From Annona cherimola (Eukaryota > Streptophyta > Magnoliopsida > Magnoliales > Annonaceae): a stretch of DNA of 64,000 bases. The DNA is taken from positions 24,409,335-24,473,334 of the forward strand of contig CM059977.1 in the NCBI GenBank assembly GCA_030490835.1, written 5' to 3'. Below the pieces are notes generated by a model. That model saw only the letters and a program-made list of their open reading frames with translations, did not search any database and was not told the DNA's origin. The position numbers and the translations under genes were made by a program. Positions 35,577 to 46,488 of the stretch are shown here, piece by piece (the stretch's first letter is position 1; each line of letters opens with the position of its first letter).

Positions 35577-37839
35577 ATGGTCCTGTGAAGTGGATGTGGC
35601 ATTCATCCAAGCTTTGGAGCACAGGCCCAAGCTACAATTCAATGAAGCTGAATCAATCCCACTGATCGATCTGGCGCCCTTGAACTTCCAAGATTCTGAT
35701 GATCCCCATGCCATCAAAGACCTTGTTGAGCAGGTCGGTGCGGCATGCGGTGAATGGGGCTTCTTTCAGGTGATCAACCATGGAGTTCCACTGGATTTAA
35801 GGCAAGGGATTGAATCTGTGTCAAAGAAGTTCTTCAGCTTGCCACTTGATGAGAAGCGGAAGGTGGGGAGAGATGAGGTGAATCCATTGGGATACTATGA
35901 CACTGAGCATACTAAGAACGTGAGGGATTGGAAGGAAGTGTTCGATTTCATCACCGGTAAGCCTAAGTTGATTCCAGATTCTTATGGGCCCGATGGCAAG
36001 AAACTCAAGCCAATCTCACAACCATGGCCTGAGGATCCCCCTGAATTCAGGTAATGAAAGATCTAGTAAGGTAGGGGTTCAAAATGGTCGTAGTGATTGA
36101 CATATATCTTAAGGATGGAAAATCCGAGTAATTTCTTTCCTATAACAAACAGTAGACATGAAAATTCAGTCAGACCTTGTTATAGGATGGGGAAAAAATA
36201 AATGACTAAAGATATAATGCATGTCTGCCATGTCGATTTGTCATGGAATTCATGGATTTTTCTAGTCACTTGCTAGTTGTTTGTGAACGGTCTGTTTTTT
36301 CAGATACAGAGAAATTTAGTTGAGCTACTTCTAGTTAGTCGAAAGTTTGATGGGTGGAGTATATATGTTTTAAAGTAATCTGATCTATTCAACGTTCAAC
36401 ATTTCAATTGTTAGTTTAAATTATATAAAGAAAGAATAATAATAACAAATGGTTGTTATTCAAGTAAAAAAATTTCTCCTTCGATTTTCTTGCATAATTA
36501 ACTATATATTTAAATATAAACCAGTAGGCATTAATTTCTTCTGTGATCCAAACAACATAGTATTCTCATTTGCAATTCCAATAATTGATCTGCCAATAAT
36601 AGAAGTTGTAATATTTGTACAAAATTCAAACAATGTAGTCATGACAAGATTTATCTAACAAATGGGAATCTTAAAACGATCTTTCTGTAATGGTTGCTTG
36701 GATTGGACTCTGCTTAAGGAATTAGCAAAGCCCCATTAATGACTTCTCCAGCAACCATTTCAAGGGAGACGGTGCACCTCTACGTTATTGGTGTCCCATT
36801 CATGGCTTTTGTTTGTTTTTTTTAGAGAAGCTTGTATTGAGTATGCCCGTGGCATTGAGAAGCTTGCATTCAAGTTGCTGGAGCTCATCTCACTAAGCTT
36901 GAACTTGCCAGCAAAACACTTGAGCGCCTACTTCCAAGAGCAAACCACATTCCTCCGCCTCAACCACTACCCTCCATGCCCTTCACCAGACCTTGCCCTC
37001 GGTGTGGGCCGCCACAAGGATGCTGGTGCATTGACAGTCCTTGCTCAGGGTGAGGTTGGTGGGCTGGAAGTGAAGCGAAAGAGTGACGGTGAATGGATTC
37101 GTGTGAAACCAATTCCAGATTCCTACATTATCAATGTTGGTGACATTGTTCAGGTAACACATATACAAGTCGCAAACCAAATTTAAGCCTAACCGACAAA
37201 CATAAAGAACAATCCAGTGCAATTGCAGTTGATGTCTGAAGAGACAGTGGTAGCAATTTGTGTGAATTCAATTCCAAATTCCTATATTATCAATGTTGGT
37301 GACATCGTTCAGGTAACACATCTACAAGTTGCAAACCAAACTCAAACTCAAGTCTAACCAACAAGCATAACAGAACAATCCAATGCAATTGAAGTTGAGG
37401 TCTGACGAGACAGTGATGGTAATTTGCGTGTATCCAATTCCAAATTTCTAAATTATCAATGTTGGTGACTAGTTGCAAAACGAACTCAAATCTAGCCAAC
37501 AAACATAACAGGACAATCCAACGCAATTGAAGTTGTGGTCTGAAGAGACTAGTAGCAATTTTTCTTCCTTTTATTACAGGTATGGAGCAATGATAAGTAT
37601 GAAAGCGTGGAGCACAGAGCAGTGGTGAATCAGAGCGAGAGAGATTCTCCATTCCTTTCTTTTTTAACCCTGGCGCTGATGTGATCGTCAGGCCATTGGA
37701 GGAGCTGATAGATGAGCAAAACCCCCCCAAATTCAGGGAATACAGTTGGGGGGACTTCTTCCGTGCGAAGGCCAACAGTAATTTCAAGAAGTTGGATGTT
37801 GAAAATGTGGAGGTGAATGACTTCAGAATATCTGAATGA
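35577..37839 (+). pseudogene. 2-oxoglutarate/Fe(II) dioxygenase copy 1, two frameshifts
   Basis: Exons 35590-36050, 36826-37153 and 37580-37839 have intact GT-AG introns and encode a DOXC-type dioxygenase resembling Arabidopsis At3g19000/At3g19010: an N-terminal DIOX_N part (WGFFQVINHGVP, GYYDTEHTKNVRDWKEVFDF), the LRLNHYPPCPSP block, the iron-binding RHKD and a distal His in VEHRAVVN. Two lesions are visible. The only suitable ATG (35577) is out of frame: 25 nt separate it from the TTC codon of AFIQ, against 24 in copy 2, and its own frame stops after three codons. In exon 3 a 1-nt deletion near 37649-37660, after the RDS triplet, leads to TGA at 37682; the downstream frame is otherwise clean to TGA 37837-37839. 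The open frame before it starts only with GTG (35590). Because everything else is conserved, the loss looks recent; sequence errors are possible. Confidence 0.85.
37094..37561 (+). repeat. Three tandem copies of the exon 2/intron 2 junction in dioxygenase copy 1
   Basis: The last ~60 bp of exon 2 plus ~100 bp of intron form a unit that is repeated twice more, with periods of about 159 and 166 bp (CAATGTTGGTGAC at 37132, 37291 and 37457). The second unit keeps a donor-like CAGGTAACACAT at 37312; the third has lost it by a small deletion. The copies differ by roughly 10-20%. Confidence 0.85.
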
Positions 37840-37969
37840 CCAAGGCTATGGATTTCTATTTGAAACATCAGTAGACGGATATGACTACATCGGTGATGTG
37901 TCTATGATGATGAATATGATATAATACTGTACAAACGCTACTGCAGTGTCTATTATTATCATGCTTTAA

Positions 37970-38145
37970 TGGTTTTAACTTGTCTATGTATGTTTAGCTT
38001 GATTTTATCATTCTAGTGGAATAGGCCACTGCAACATCCAAAGGTAAGATTCAATGGTTTTAACTTGTCTATGTATGCTTAGCTTGATTTTATCATTCTA
38101 GTGGAATAGGCCACTGCAACATCCAAAGGTAAGATTCAATGGTTT
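37970..38145. repeat. 85-bp tandem duplication downstream of dioxygenase copy 1
   Basis: A unit of about 85 bp (containing TTGTCTATGTATGTTTAGCT and GAATAGGCCACTGCAACATC) occurs twice, nearly identical, followed by the start of a third. It lies about 130 bp beyond the pseudogene's stop codon, in the former 3' untranslated region. Confidence 0.85.
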
Positions 38146-39423
38146 TAGGACAAATGAAGAGGTTTGAATGTGGTTTAAGAGAAGGAAATGAATGTTCAGG
38201 TGGTCATCGCCAACGCAGATTACAACATACAGACAGGCAATCATGCTTATGACAAATGCCAACAAGAATTTATGTGGAAAACTTTTCAATATAAGAGGGA
38301 AAACTACAGGAGAGAATAGATAACCTCACAAAACTTCTCGATGAATCAATAGTCAATACATTCCTGTTATTCATTCATGGGATTCTAGACCTTACAATGA
38401 TAGATGTGGAGAAGATATAACACGTCTTCTCCTTCCATCTCAACCGTAGAACACAACTAAACACTACCCTCTATATTTATTATTTGTAATGGGCTTTTGT
38501 AATGAATCAGACACATGTCATATGGGCATAAGCCCTTTTAACTGTTGGATCTAAATGGGCAGCCGAAGGTTTGAATGAGTTTTCAAGGGTAGGTATTTTT
38601 TCCATTAAAAGAATAAATATGCAAGTTCAAGCCTGTTAAACTTTATTATTATATCATATTAGAATATGTTTTAGTATTTTAAAAATCGATATACATGCAT
38701 TAAGTTGCAAAATTGACCAACTTATTTATTATATTACTAAATTTTATAAAATTTCCAAAAATATAATAAACGTCATCATTCTAGCACAAATTCACAAAAT
38801 ACCCTCATGTTATTTTTTGATAACATGTTTAAGGCACCGGCATGCACGTGGGGGACGCAGACATTGGAGCATTTCATCTTTCTCTTGATAATTTGGGATT
38901 GTGTAGTCTATTTCATGGTTAAGAGCGTGTGGTCACCCTCTGAATAATTATAGAAATTTTTTAGCTTGATTTTAAGATTAAAAGAGATGTGATATAAGTA
39001 CACTAATGTGTCCCTTATGATAATTGGGAACATGTGATCTCTCTCAAGATAATTATAGAAATTCTTAAGCTTAATTGTAAACTTAAGAAAAAGAGATGTG
39101 ATTTAAGTACACCAATAAAAAAAAATATGCCTTACAAACATTGTATGAAAATAGCTTATGAAACAAGAAAATAAAGTGAGGAGGCCAGGTATCTATTTAA
39201 CTCCTGAGATCCCATATGGCTCCTCAATACACGTAGTTGAAAAATATTTTTATTTCAATTTTTTTTAAAGAGTGAGTTTTACTTTTACCTAAATCTTTCA
39301 TGGTGTGCTTTATAAAAAAAAATAATAATAATAAAAATTCAACGTGTGAAATTTAAAACTTTTAAAAAATTGTGTAATATTTTTTTGACCAAAGATCAGA
39401 AAAAATGTCAAACAAAATTTAAA
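38146..39423. other. Intergenic, no gene recognised
   Basis: AT-rich sequence. A diverged direct repeat around TAGAAATTxTTxAGCTTxATT / AAAAGAGATGTGATxTAAGTA lies at 38945-39110. No coding region could be supported. Confidence 0.4.
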
Positions 39424-39824
39424 GGAGCTTGATTATATAAATCATGATATACGTTAGGTTAAAATACGACATTCATTTATTTTTATAATTAGTTATATTT
39501 TTTTATTTTTTCATTATAAACATGTTTTTCTAAGTGTATTAAATCTATATGTAAAGTTTTGGCATTTTACAATACTTTTATATATTTATTTTTAATTTTT
39601 AAAACTTAATTCTTTTAAGGGTGAAAATTGACTTAAAGGCCTTTGAAATTGGTATTTTTAGAAAATAAAAAATAAATATATAAAAGTATTACAATATGAC
39701 AAAACTTGATATATGGATTAAATAAAGTTAAAAATATGTTTATTAAGAAAAATCAAATAAAAATAAAATAAATGAATGTTGTATTTTAGTTTAAAATGCA
39801 TCATGGTGTATATAATCAAGTTCC
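39424..39824. mobile_element. Palindromic MITE, GGAGCTTGATTATATA termini
   Basis: The left arm starts GGAGCTTGATTATATA and the right end, TATATAATCAAGTTCC, is its complement with one difference. Pairing extends inward through AAAATACGACATTCATTT / AAATGAATGTTGTATTTT and beyond. About 400 bp, non-coding. Flanks AATTTAAA and AATTTTAAA may be a target duplication. Confidence 0.7.
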
Positions 39825-40009
39825 AATTTTAAAATCTTTTAAATTTTATAAAATGAAAAATTTAAGTGAAATCCACGGATCGATGAAAAATAACAAAATA
39901 TCTTTTCAAAGAACAATACCGGCGGCCGCATACCATTGGCTCCTTTATTTAAATGTCATGTCATGACACGTTTCTTAGATAAAGAGTTTTCCTTGGGGGG
40001 CCTGGTTCG

Positions 40010-40322
40010 TATGCTCCCGGGAGCTCTCATACACTCATTTTTTATTTTTTTAAAATTTTTTTTTATAAAATTATTAATCTAAATATATTTAATATATATT
40101 CATTTTTACCATTTTTAGAGTATTTTAAATATTTATTTTTGATTTTTAAAAATTATAAAATTACTTAAAATGCCACCGATTTTCAAAATAAAAAATAAAT
40201 ATATAAAATACTCAAAAAATGATAAAAAATTTATACACATATTAAATACACCTTGATTAACAATTTTACAAAAAAAATTCAAAAATAACTAAAAAAAATG
40301 AGTGTATACACCCGGGATCATT
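40010..40322. mobile_element. Family B palindromic element
   Basis: Near-perfect inverted halves: the left end GCTCCCGGGAGCTCTCATAC faces GAGTGTATACACCCGGGATC at the right. The core is TTTTTACCATTTTTAGAGTA followed by its inverse. One of the clearest copies. Confidence 0.75.
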
Positions 40323-40859
40323 GATAGCACCATCAGTTCCCTTTCCTTGGAGGGTAATTAAGAGGAAAAATCCGTCCATGTATGAAAAATTGCATTGACA
40401 GTGAGCAATTATCAAAGATTCAAAACGAGCAAATTCCAAGTTTAAGAAAAACAAAACTACAAAATCAGACGCTGATTGCTGAATTGATTAGTTGCAGAAC
40501 ATAGGCGGCATCGCATACATACCTTTCGTAATATGTCCGCATTCAATGAATCTTAGCACAAGACAAAGGAGCCACGTAATAAGAACGGGAAATGGGAAGG
40601 CTCACGAGTCACAACATCTTCTGGAAGGGCCACGCGGACATCACAACCATCCAAAGCCCATGTCCGATGAAATGTCGACAGAAGCCAGATGGACTATAGG
40701 GATTGCATTTCCTCTGCCGGGCTTCGATTTAGACGACCAAGATTGAAGCGTATGGCTGCCACGTGCGGGGAGATGGATTTTTTACAACTGAGTTGCAGCA
40801 AAACCAGTGTCCTTCGGCTATGAAAGATTCCTCTGTGACGATGTTTTCGGCGTGCTTTT
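40323..40859. other. Intergenic, possible small gene not supported
   Basis: A plus-strand open frame (40492-40746, 84 codons) starts from an unlikely context and matches nothing I recognise. The segment is less AT-rich than its surroundings, which may mark a decayed exon or a short unique region between repeats. Confidence 0.3.
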
Positions 40860-41226
40860 TTGCAACAAAAATTTTTAAAATTAAAAGTTTTCCATTTACA
40901 TGTTTGTTAAACTCAAAATCTTTTTAAACTAAAATTTTTTAATATAAAACTTTTTACCTTCCGTAAATCTTCCGTTTTTTAATATTATTTTCTTTATTTT
41001 TACGTGTATCTATTACATTATTTTCTCTCAATTCAAAAATCTTTATAGCCAAATTTTTTCATCCAAAAATTATATTATTTCTCAAATACATTATATTTTT
41101 TAACTCTCTATAACTATCATATTTTATTTCTTCATTTCTTTTTATATAATCATTATACTTTTTCATTCATTTTTACACAATTATTCATACAAATAACATA
41201 TCCATTTTAACTTTATTCTCTTTATT

Positions 41227-41273
<47 letters not shown>

Positions 41274-41640
41274 CATATCACATTACTTTCTACTAATTTA
41301 AAATTTTCATATAAAAAGCTTTTCATCCAAAAGTTTTATAGGGTGTTTGGTAACCCATAAAACTTTTCAAACTAAAACTTTTTAATCTAAAACTTTTTAC
41401 TTTCCACAACTACCCTATTTTAAAATTATTTTTTCACTTCTTCCTATACAATCACCTTACTTTTAAATCATTTTTACATAACTACCAATATATCTAACTT
41501 ATTTATTTTAATTTTATTCTCTTTGTTCCTCATCATTACATTTATCATATTACATTATTTTCTCGCATTTCAAAGATTTTTACTTAAAATTTTTTTTATC
41601 AAAAGTTTGATGGCTTCTCTATACTCGCATTTGTTTATGG
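40860..41640. mobile_element. Two family A-like MITE copies in series
   Basis: About 40860-41338 is a degenerate copy (TATTTTAACTTTATTCTC near 41205, followed by an (ATT)n run at 41237-41272). At 41341 a second one begins GGGTGTTTGGTAACCC and has the ACAATCACCTTAC and TTATTCTCTTTGTTCCTCAT blocks; its right end, near 41610, is unclear. Confidence 0.5.
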
Positions 41641-42704
41641 TGTTTTAAAAGTATTCTAAAAAGTTTGTAACGCTTTAAAAGACATTTTATAGGAGAAAAT
41701 AAAATTACATTTAGATTTTGACTTGTTTTTATTATGTTGCCTCCTTAGATTTATTAACGGGGGACAATTTCGGGAGAGAGGTAAACAACATAAATGTCTT
41801 TATCTGATACTTAAATCTCCCACCCTCTGTACCCTTACATGCATTTTTTTTTTTTTCATTCATACCCTTATATACACTTAGTCAATCACTTATTTATCTA
41901 AGTGATGATACATTTTGACTACTTACATGCTTTAATTTTTTTTATTGCTATCTATATTTTCAGTTGTTTTTATGTTTTTCCAAATAAACGCCATATCTAT
42001 TTTATTTTTATTTTTTTATTCCTAATCATTACTCATCTCCCATTACATTTCTTTCTCTCAATAATTCTCTCCACTTTTGTCACGGCTTTTTAATCTTAAC
42101 AAACACTCTCTCAAGGGATATTTTCAATTGTCACGCTATCTTTTTTGCAATTTTTTCTTGTTAGCTATAGTTTGCTAAAAATTTCTCATTTATGAAATTT
42201 GTATGCCATGTCTTCCATCTAATTTGGCCTATGACTCATTTAGAAATGATTAGATACATATATTGATTTCCTTAGATTGTCTTCCATGATCTAAATTGCT
42301 AATGGGTTACAATTTCACCATTCAAATGTGATAACTTTTTTTTTTTAATGTGTATTCATAGATTATATTGTCTCAATTGATATTACATTAAAGCCTTGAG
42401 AAATTCTTACAATATTCAATCACTTTTCTACAAATATCTTACCAATACTTTAATTTTCCTAAAATATTCCTAAAAAATCCAACAGTGGACGCTCCCACAA
42501 TAATGTTTTGGGGAGAAAATTATCACTATTAAAACTCTTGAAAATTGCAGTTATTGAGGCTTGAAACCGCATCCCAGTGCAATGGGGAAAAGCGGCTTAC
42601 TAAAGAAGCAAAGCCTCGATGGCAACGTACTGACTTGTTGATAAGTGTTTTGAAACTAAAGTTATAAAGGAGAGACCAATGAGGTCGTTGCCTGGTTGGT
42701 AACG
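41641..42704. other. Intergenic, no gene recognised
   Basis: AT-rich sequence with T-runs and no supported coding region. Bases 42540-42700 are more balanced but show nothing I recognise. Confidence 0.35.
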
Positions 42705-43785
42705 CCGGACCCCGATTGGGCGCATATATTTATTTTTCTCAATTTTTTTTTTAAATTTTTTTTACAATATTATTAATCTATATTTTTATTTTTGAAAATT
42801 AGTGACATTTTAGGTAATTTAAAATTACCTAAAATATCACTGATTTTCAAAAATAAAAAATAAATATCTAAAATACTCAAAAAATAGTAAAAATTTGTAC
42901 ACATGTTGTCACGCACGGACCCAGAAAAGCAACCATTGGGTCTGACGCACAGAGCACACAAACCCAGAAAACGTCCATTGGGCCTGCGGGCTATGGGCCT
43001 CACAGTGTGATATTGTCCGCTCTGGCCTGGCAGCTTAGCCGCACGGCTTTAAAACGCGTCACACCATATTGAACTTGAGACTCACTTATAAACTACCAGG
43101 AACTTTCTCCCCCTTTTCGATGTGGGATTCGGTTCTGGGCTATTACAAGCCCACCAGCTTCCGCCTGGTTCGTCCCCGAACCACAACCCAACTTTGGGCT
43201 TCTGCCTGCAGCCCTGACTTTCACTGGTTCAACTCTCCGAACCACATCTACTGGAGGGGGAGCCGCTCTGATACCACTGTCACGCACAGACCCAGAAAAG
43301 CAACCATTGGGTCTGACGCACAGAGCACACAAACCCAGAAAACGTCCATTAGGCCTGCGGGCTATGGGCCTCACAGTGTGATATTGTCCGCTCTGGCCTG
43401 GCAGCTTAGCCGCACGGCTTTAAAACGCGTCACACCATATTGAACTTGAGACTCACTTATAAACTACCAGGAACTTTCTCCCCCTTTTCGATGTGGGATT
43501 CGGTTCTGGGCTATTACAAGCCCACCAGCTTCCGCCTGGTTCGTCCCCGAACCACAACCCAACTTTGGGCTTCTGCCTGCAGCCCTGACTTTCACTGGTT
43601 CAACTCTCCGAACCACATCTACTGGAGGGGGAGCCGCTCTGATACCACTGTCACGCACAGACCCAGAAAAGTAACCATTGGGTCTGTGCGTGACACATGT
43701 TAAATACACTTAGATTAACAGTTTATAAAGAAATTTTGAAAAAAAAAAAAAAAAATAGGTGCATGCAATCGGGATCCTGGTACCA
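42705..43785. mobile_element. Family B element split by the TRIM-like insertion
   Basis: The left part (42705-42906) starts GGACCCCGATTGGGCGCATA and the right part (43696-43785) ends GGTGCATGCAATCGGGATCC, its inverse. The two parts join in the family B core at ACATGT/TAAATACACT. The insertion of 42907-43695 between them shows the TRIM-like element is younger than this family B copy. Confidence 0.75.
42907..43695 (-). mobile_element. TRIM-like retroelement in tandem (371-bp units)
   Basis: The element is bounded by TGTCACGCAC and GTGCGTGACA and flanked by CATGT on both sides (42902-42906 and 43696-43700), a 5-bp target duplication typical of LTR retroelements. Two almost identical 371-bp units start at 42908 and 43279 and a 45-bp remnant at 43650. 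Read on the minus strand, each GTGCGTGACA end is followed one base later by TGGTATCAGAGC, the primer-binding site for initiator tRNA-Met, then a non-coding internal part including a CCCACATCG word. No protein is encoded; the two open frames in each unit are repeat translations. The apparent LTR is only about 45 bp and is itself palindromic. Confidence 0.75.
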
Positions 43786-43919
43786 GTTGCCGTGCAGCAT
43801 ATTGGCAATAGTTGGATTCGTGCCCAAGACATTGTCTCCCTTATTTAATGAGAGCATTCATGGTATGGTAGCTTTGTCTTGCTTTAATATTTGGAACCTT
43901 GTTTGATATTGAGGAGCTT

Positions 43920-44310
43920 GTGGTTTCCTTCTTTCAAAATGTAAAAATTATCTTAAAGTTTAATTGTAAGATAAGTTAAGATATGATGTAGATAACAAAA
44001 TTGATTAAAATGGCCACTGAGGCATTGCCTCAGTGGTACGGGGCCTGCCCCAAGGAGTAGGTGCTCCCGGTGCGACTCTTCAAGACAGCATTTATCGTGG
44101 AGCATAATGCGGTGGCGTTATTCTCCTCAATTTTCTGTGAGAGCAACTAGTCAGGATATTTTTATGATAGAATGTTTGGTAAAAATAGGAATATTAGTAA
44201 GATACGTGTAGAAAATTGTCAGAAAATTATAAAAGTGTCTTAGGAGCCCTGATGAAAATGTAGAGTTATTAATAGAAAAATTAGGATAGTTAAGAAATTA
44301 AGATGTTATT
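43920..44310 (+). mobile_element. Degenerate SINE copies
   Basis: From 44012 the sequence (CACTGAGGCATTGCCTCAGT, then a GTGCGACTCTTC segment in B-box position) is clearly related to the SINE at 14790, and a later AAAATTATAAAAGTGTCTTA segment matches its tail. Bases 43920-44008 (TTTAATTGTAAGATAAGTTA) look like the tail of yet another copy. Target duplications are not clear. Limits are approximate. Confidence 0.55.
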
Positions 44311-44333
44311 TCGTATCAAAAGCTCCATAGGAA

Positions 44334-44597
44334 ACCAACCGAGGCTAGCTCGGTTGGTCGCTGGCTGTGGCGCAATGGCAGTCGGCGGGGGTTCGAATGA
44401 CGGTTCGGCCCTTTAGGATGAAGTGGGAGCTGTTGTCTCCCTTTGGGGCGGAGTGGGAGCGGTTGTCTCCTTGATTCTTTAGTGGAGCTGTGTCTCCAGA
44501 TTTCTTTGGCGGAGTTGTGTATCTCCGTAGTTGTAAGAATGTCTCAAAAATACAATGTAATATGTGTTGAGATGTATGTAAATATAAACCATCAAAA
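44334..44597 (+). mobile_element. tRNA-derived SINE with 16-bp target duplication
   Basis: The perfect 16-bp direct repeat AAAAGCTCCATAGGAA flanks the element at 44318-44333 and 44598-44613. The head contains an A-box-like TAGCTCGGTTGG (44346) and B-box-like GGTTCGAATG (44390). The tail reads GTAAGAATGTCTCAAAAATA and ends in an A-run. It sits about 340 bp upstream of the ATG of the intact dioxygenase, in its promoter region. Confidence 0.88.
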
Positions 44598-44939
44598 AAA
44601 AGCTCCATAGGAAGAAATGGAATTTTTATCATTTACCTTCACATTTTCTCGATCACACCTGTAGTTTATCTCATTTCCTTCTCACACACCCTCTCTTCTA
44701 ACCTTTCGCCCCCTTTCTCCCTCTTATTTTTTAATTTCAAAAGGAAATACTTTGTGTTTAACTAATCCACATTCATCAATTCACATACGTCGATCAGTTT
44801 GAATTTCCATCTACAACCCAAAAAATAGTTGTAAATCCGCACAGTTGTGCTGATTCTCCATTTGAAGTAGTAGTTCCAGAGACGATGCACTTGAAGTCCG
44901 ATCCCCTGTCTCCCGTTGTCTGAGCTTTGGTAGAAAGAA

Positions 44940-46488
44940 ATGGGCCATGAAATAAGCGATTCATTCGTCCAGGAGGCAGAACACAGGCCTAATCTATCCA
45001 TTGATGAAGCCGGAGGCATCCCGCTCATTGATCTTTCCCCCTTGAATTCTGCATATCCAGACAACTCACAAGCTCTGGCTGCTCTTGTGGCCGAGGTTGA
45101 GGCAGCCTGCAGGGAGTACGGGTTCTTCCAGGTGATCAATCACAGCGTCCCATTAGAGTTTCGCGAGAAAATTTTCGCAGCATCCAAGGAATTTTTCTCC
45201 TTGCCAACGGAGGACAAGAACAAGGTCATCCGAGATGAGATCAATTCCATGGGCTACTATGATACAGAGCATACCAAGAATGTGATGGATTGGAAAGAGG
45301 TGTTTGATTTCAACATCGAAAAACCAGGGGCAGGTTCTGATCACAAAGAAAATAGCCAGATATTGGTGACCGTAAGGAACAAATGGCCTGAGAATCCTTC
45401 GTACTTCAGGTAACCGATATTTCAATACCCATTTATTCCCATGTATATTAATTGAAAGAATATCAGATTTTCTTGAGGAAATTGAAACTTGGATATGGGT
45501 ATGTTTCATAATTTGAGTGGTTGTGTAGGATCCGTTTATGAGTCTATTATGATATTTTGTGTATGAATTTTGTTGGGTAGAGAGGTCTGTACTGAATATG
45601 CGCTGGCAGTGGAGAAACTAGCCTTTCAGTTGCTTGAGCTGATTTCACTGAGCTTGAACTTGCCGGCCAAAAGATTGAGCGAGTACTTCAAAGATCAAAG
45701 CAGCCGTCTGCGGCTTAACCATTACCCACCCTGCCCATCTCCAGATTTGGCTCTTGGTGTTGGAAGACATAAAGATGGAGGTGCCCTGACAGTTCTTGCT
45801 CAGGATGATGTGGGTGGGCTCAACGTCAGGCGCAAGGCCGATGGTCAGTGGGTGAGGGTGAAACCAATACACAATTCTTATGTTATTAATGTTGGAGATA
45901 TCATTCAGGTATTATAAACTCTTCCTTTTTTAGTTGGAATTTTCTTAAAACCGTTCTTTTTTGGAGCATAAAACAATTGCAGAGCAACTTGTTTAGGTGC
46001 ATACTTAGCTAAACAAGTAGTGTTGAGTGTAATTATCTGATCAAATCTCATTAAATCCTTGTGGGTCAACAGAGGTTTGGTGGATATCTAATGGAATTGT
46101 TCCGTTTGATCATTTCGTATGTTTTACAAACTGTAATCGCAACTGAACCAGTGGTATAATCTGTTAATTTTTAGACCTAAAACATGTCATCTGTTGTTGA
46201 TATTGTTTTGATTTTCATTTTTACGAGGTTTGGAGCAATGATAGATATGAGAGTGTAGAGCACAGGGCAACAGTGAATGGTGAAAGAGACAGATACTCTC
46301 TTCCTTTCTTCCTGAACCCGGCAAATTACACTATGGTGCAGCCGCTTGGGGAGTTGACAGATGGAAACAATCCCCCTAAATACAAGGCATATAACTGGGG
46401 AGAATTCCGGCGGAGGCGAGCACATGGAAATTTCAAGAAGATGGATGTTGAGAATCTCCAAATATATCACTTCAAAATCTCTTACTGA
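44940..46488 (+). CDS. 2-oxoglutarate/Fe(II)-dependent dioxygenase copy 2, intact
   Basis: Exons 44940-45409, 45581-45908 and 46228-46488 give 352 residues and TGA at 46486-46488. The protein has the DIOX_N region (GFFQVINHSVP near residue 60, GYYDTEHTKNVMDWKEVFDF), then the 2OG-FeII_Oxy domain with the iron ligands His220, Asp222 (RHKD) and His278 (VEHRA) and the 2-oxoglutarate-binding Arg288-x-Ser290 (RYS). Such soluble enzymes couple decarboxylation of 2-oxoglutarate to hydroxylation or desaturation of a small molecule. It matches the Arabidopsis At3g19000/At3g19010 clade in motif layout, which is distinct from flavonol synthase and gibberellin oxidases; the substrate is not known to me. 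Both introns are GT-AG; intron 2 ends with the less usual GAG acceptor. All intron phases match copy 1. The ATG is in the same place as the ancestral start of copy 1. Confidence 0.92.

Noticed and set aside
37290..37868. A 192-codon minus-strand frame opposite dioxygenase copy 1
   Set aside because: It is antisense to exon 3 and to the tandem repeats of intron 2, which is why it contains internal peptide repeats.
42907..43695. Reading the element as a TIR DNA transposon with ACATGTT duplications
   Set aside because: The primer-binding site next to the ends and the exact 5-bp CATGT duplication favour an LTR retroelement; the terminal symmetry is noted as a peculiarity instead.
43069..43709. 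Repeated frames of 81-124 codons on both strands
   Set aside because: They are identical because they lie in the tandem units of the TRIM-like element; the sequence includes primer-binding sites and is non-coding.
44346..44400. tRNA gene suggested by A- and B-box-like words
   Set aside because: No cloverleaf can be drawn by eye, and the long tail with A-run and target duplications identifies a SINE.
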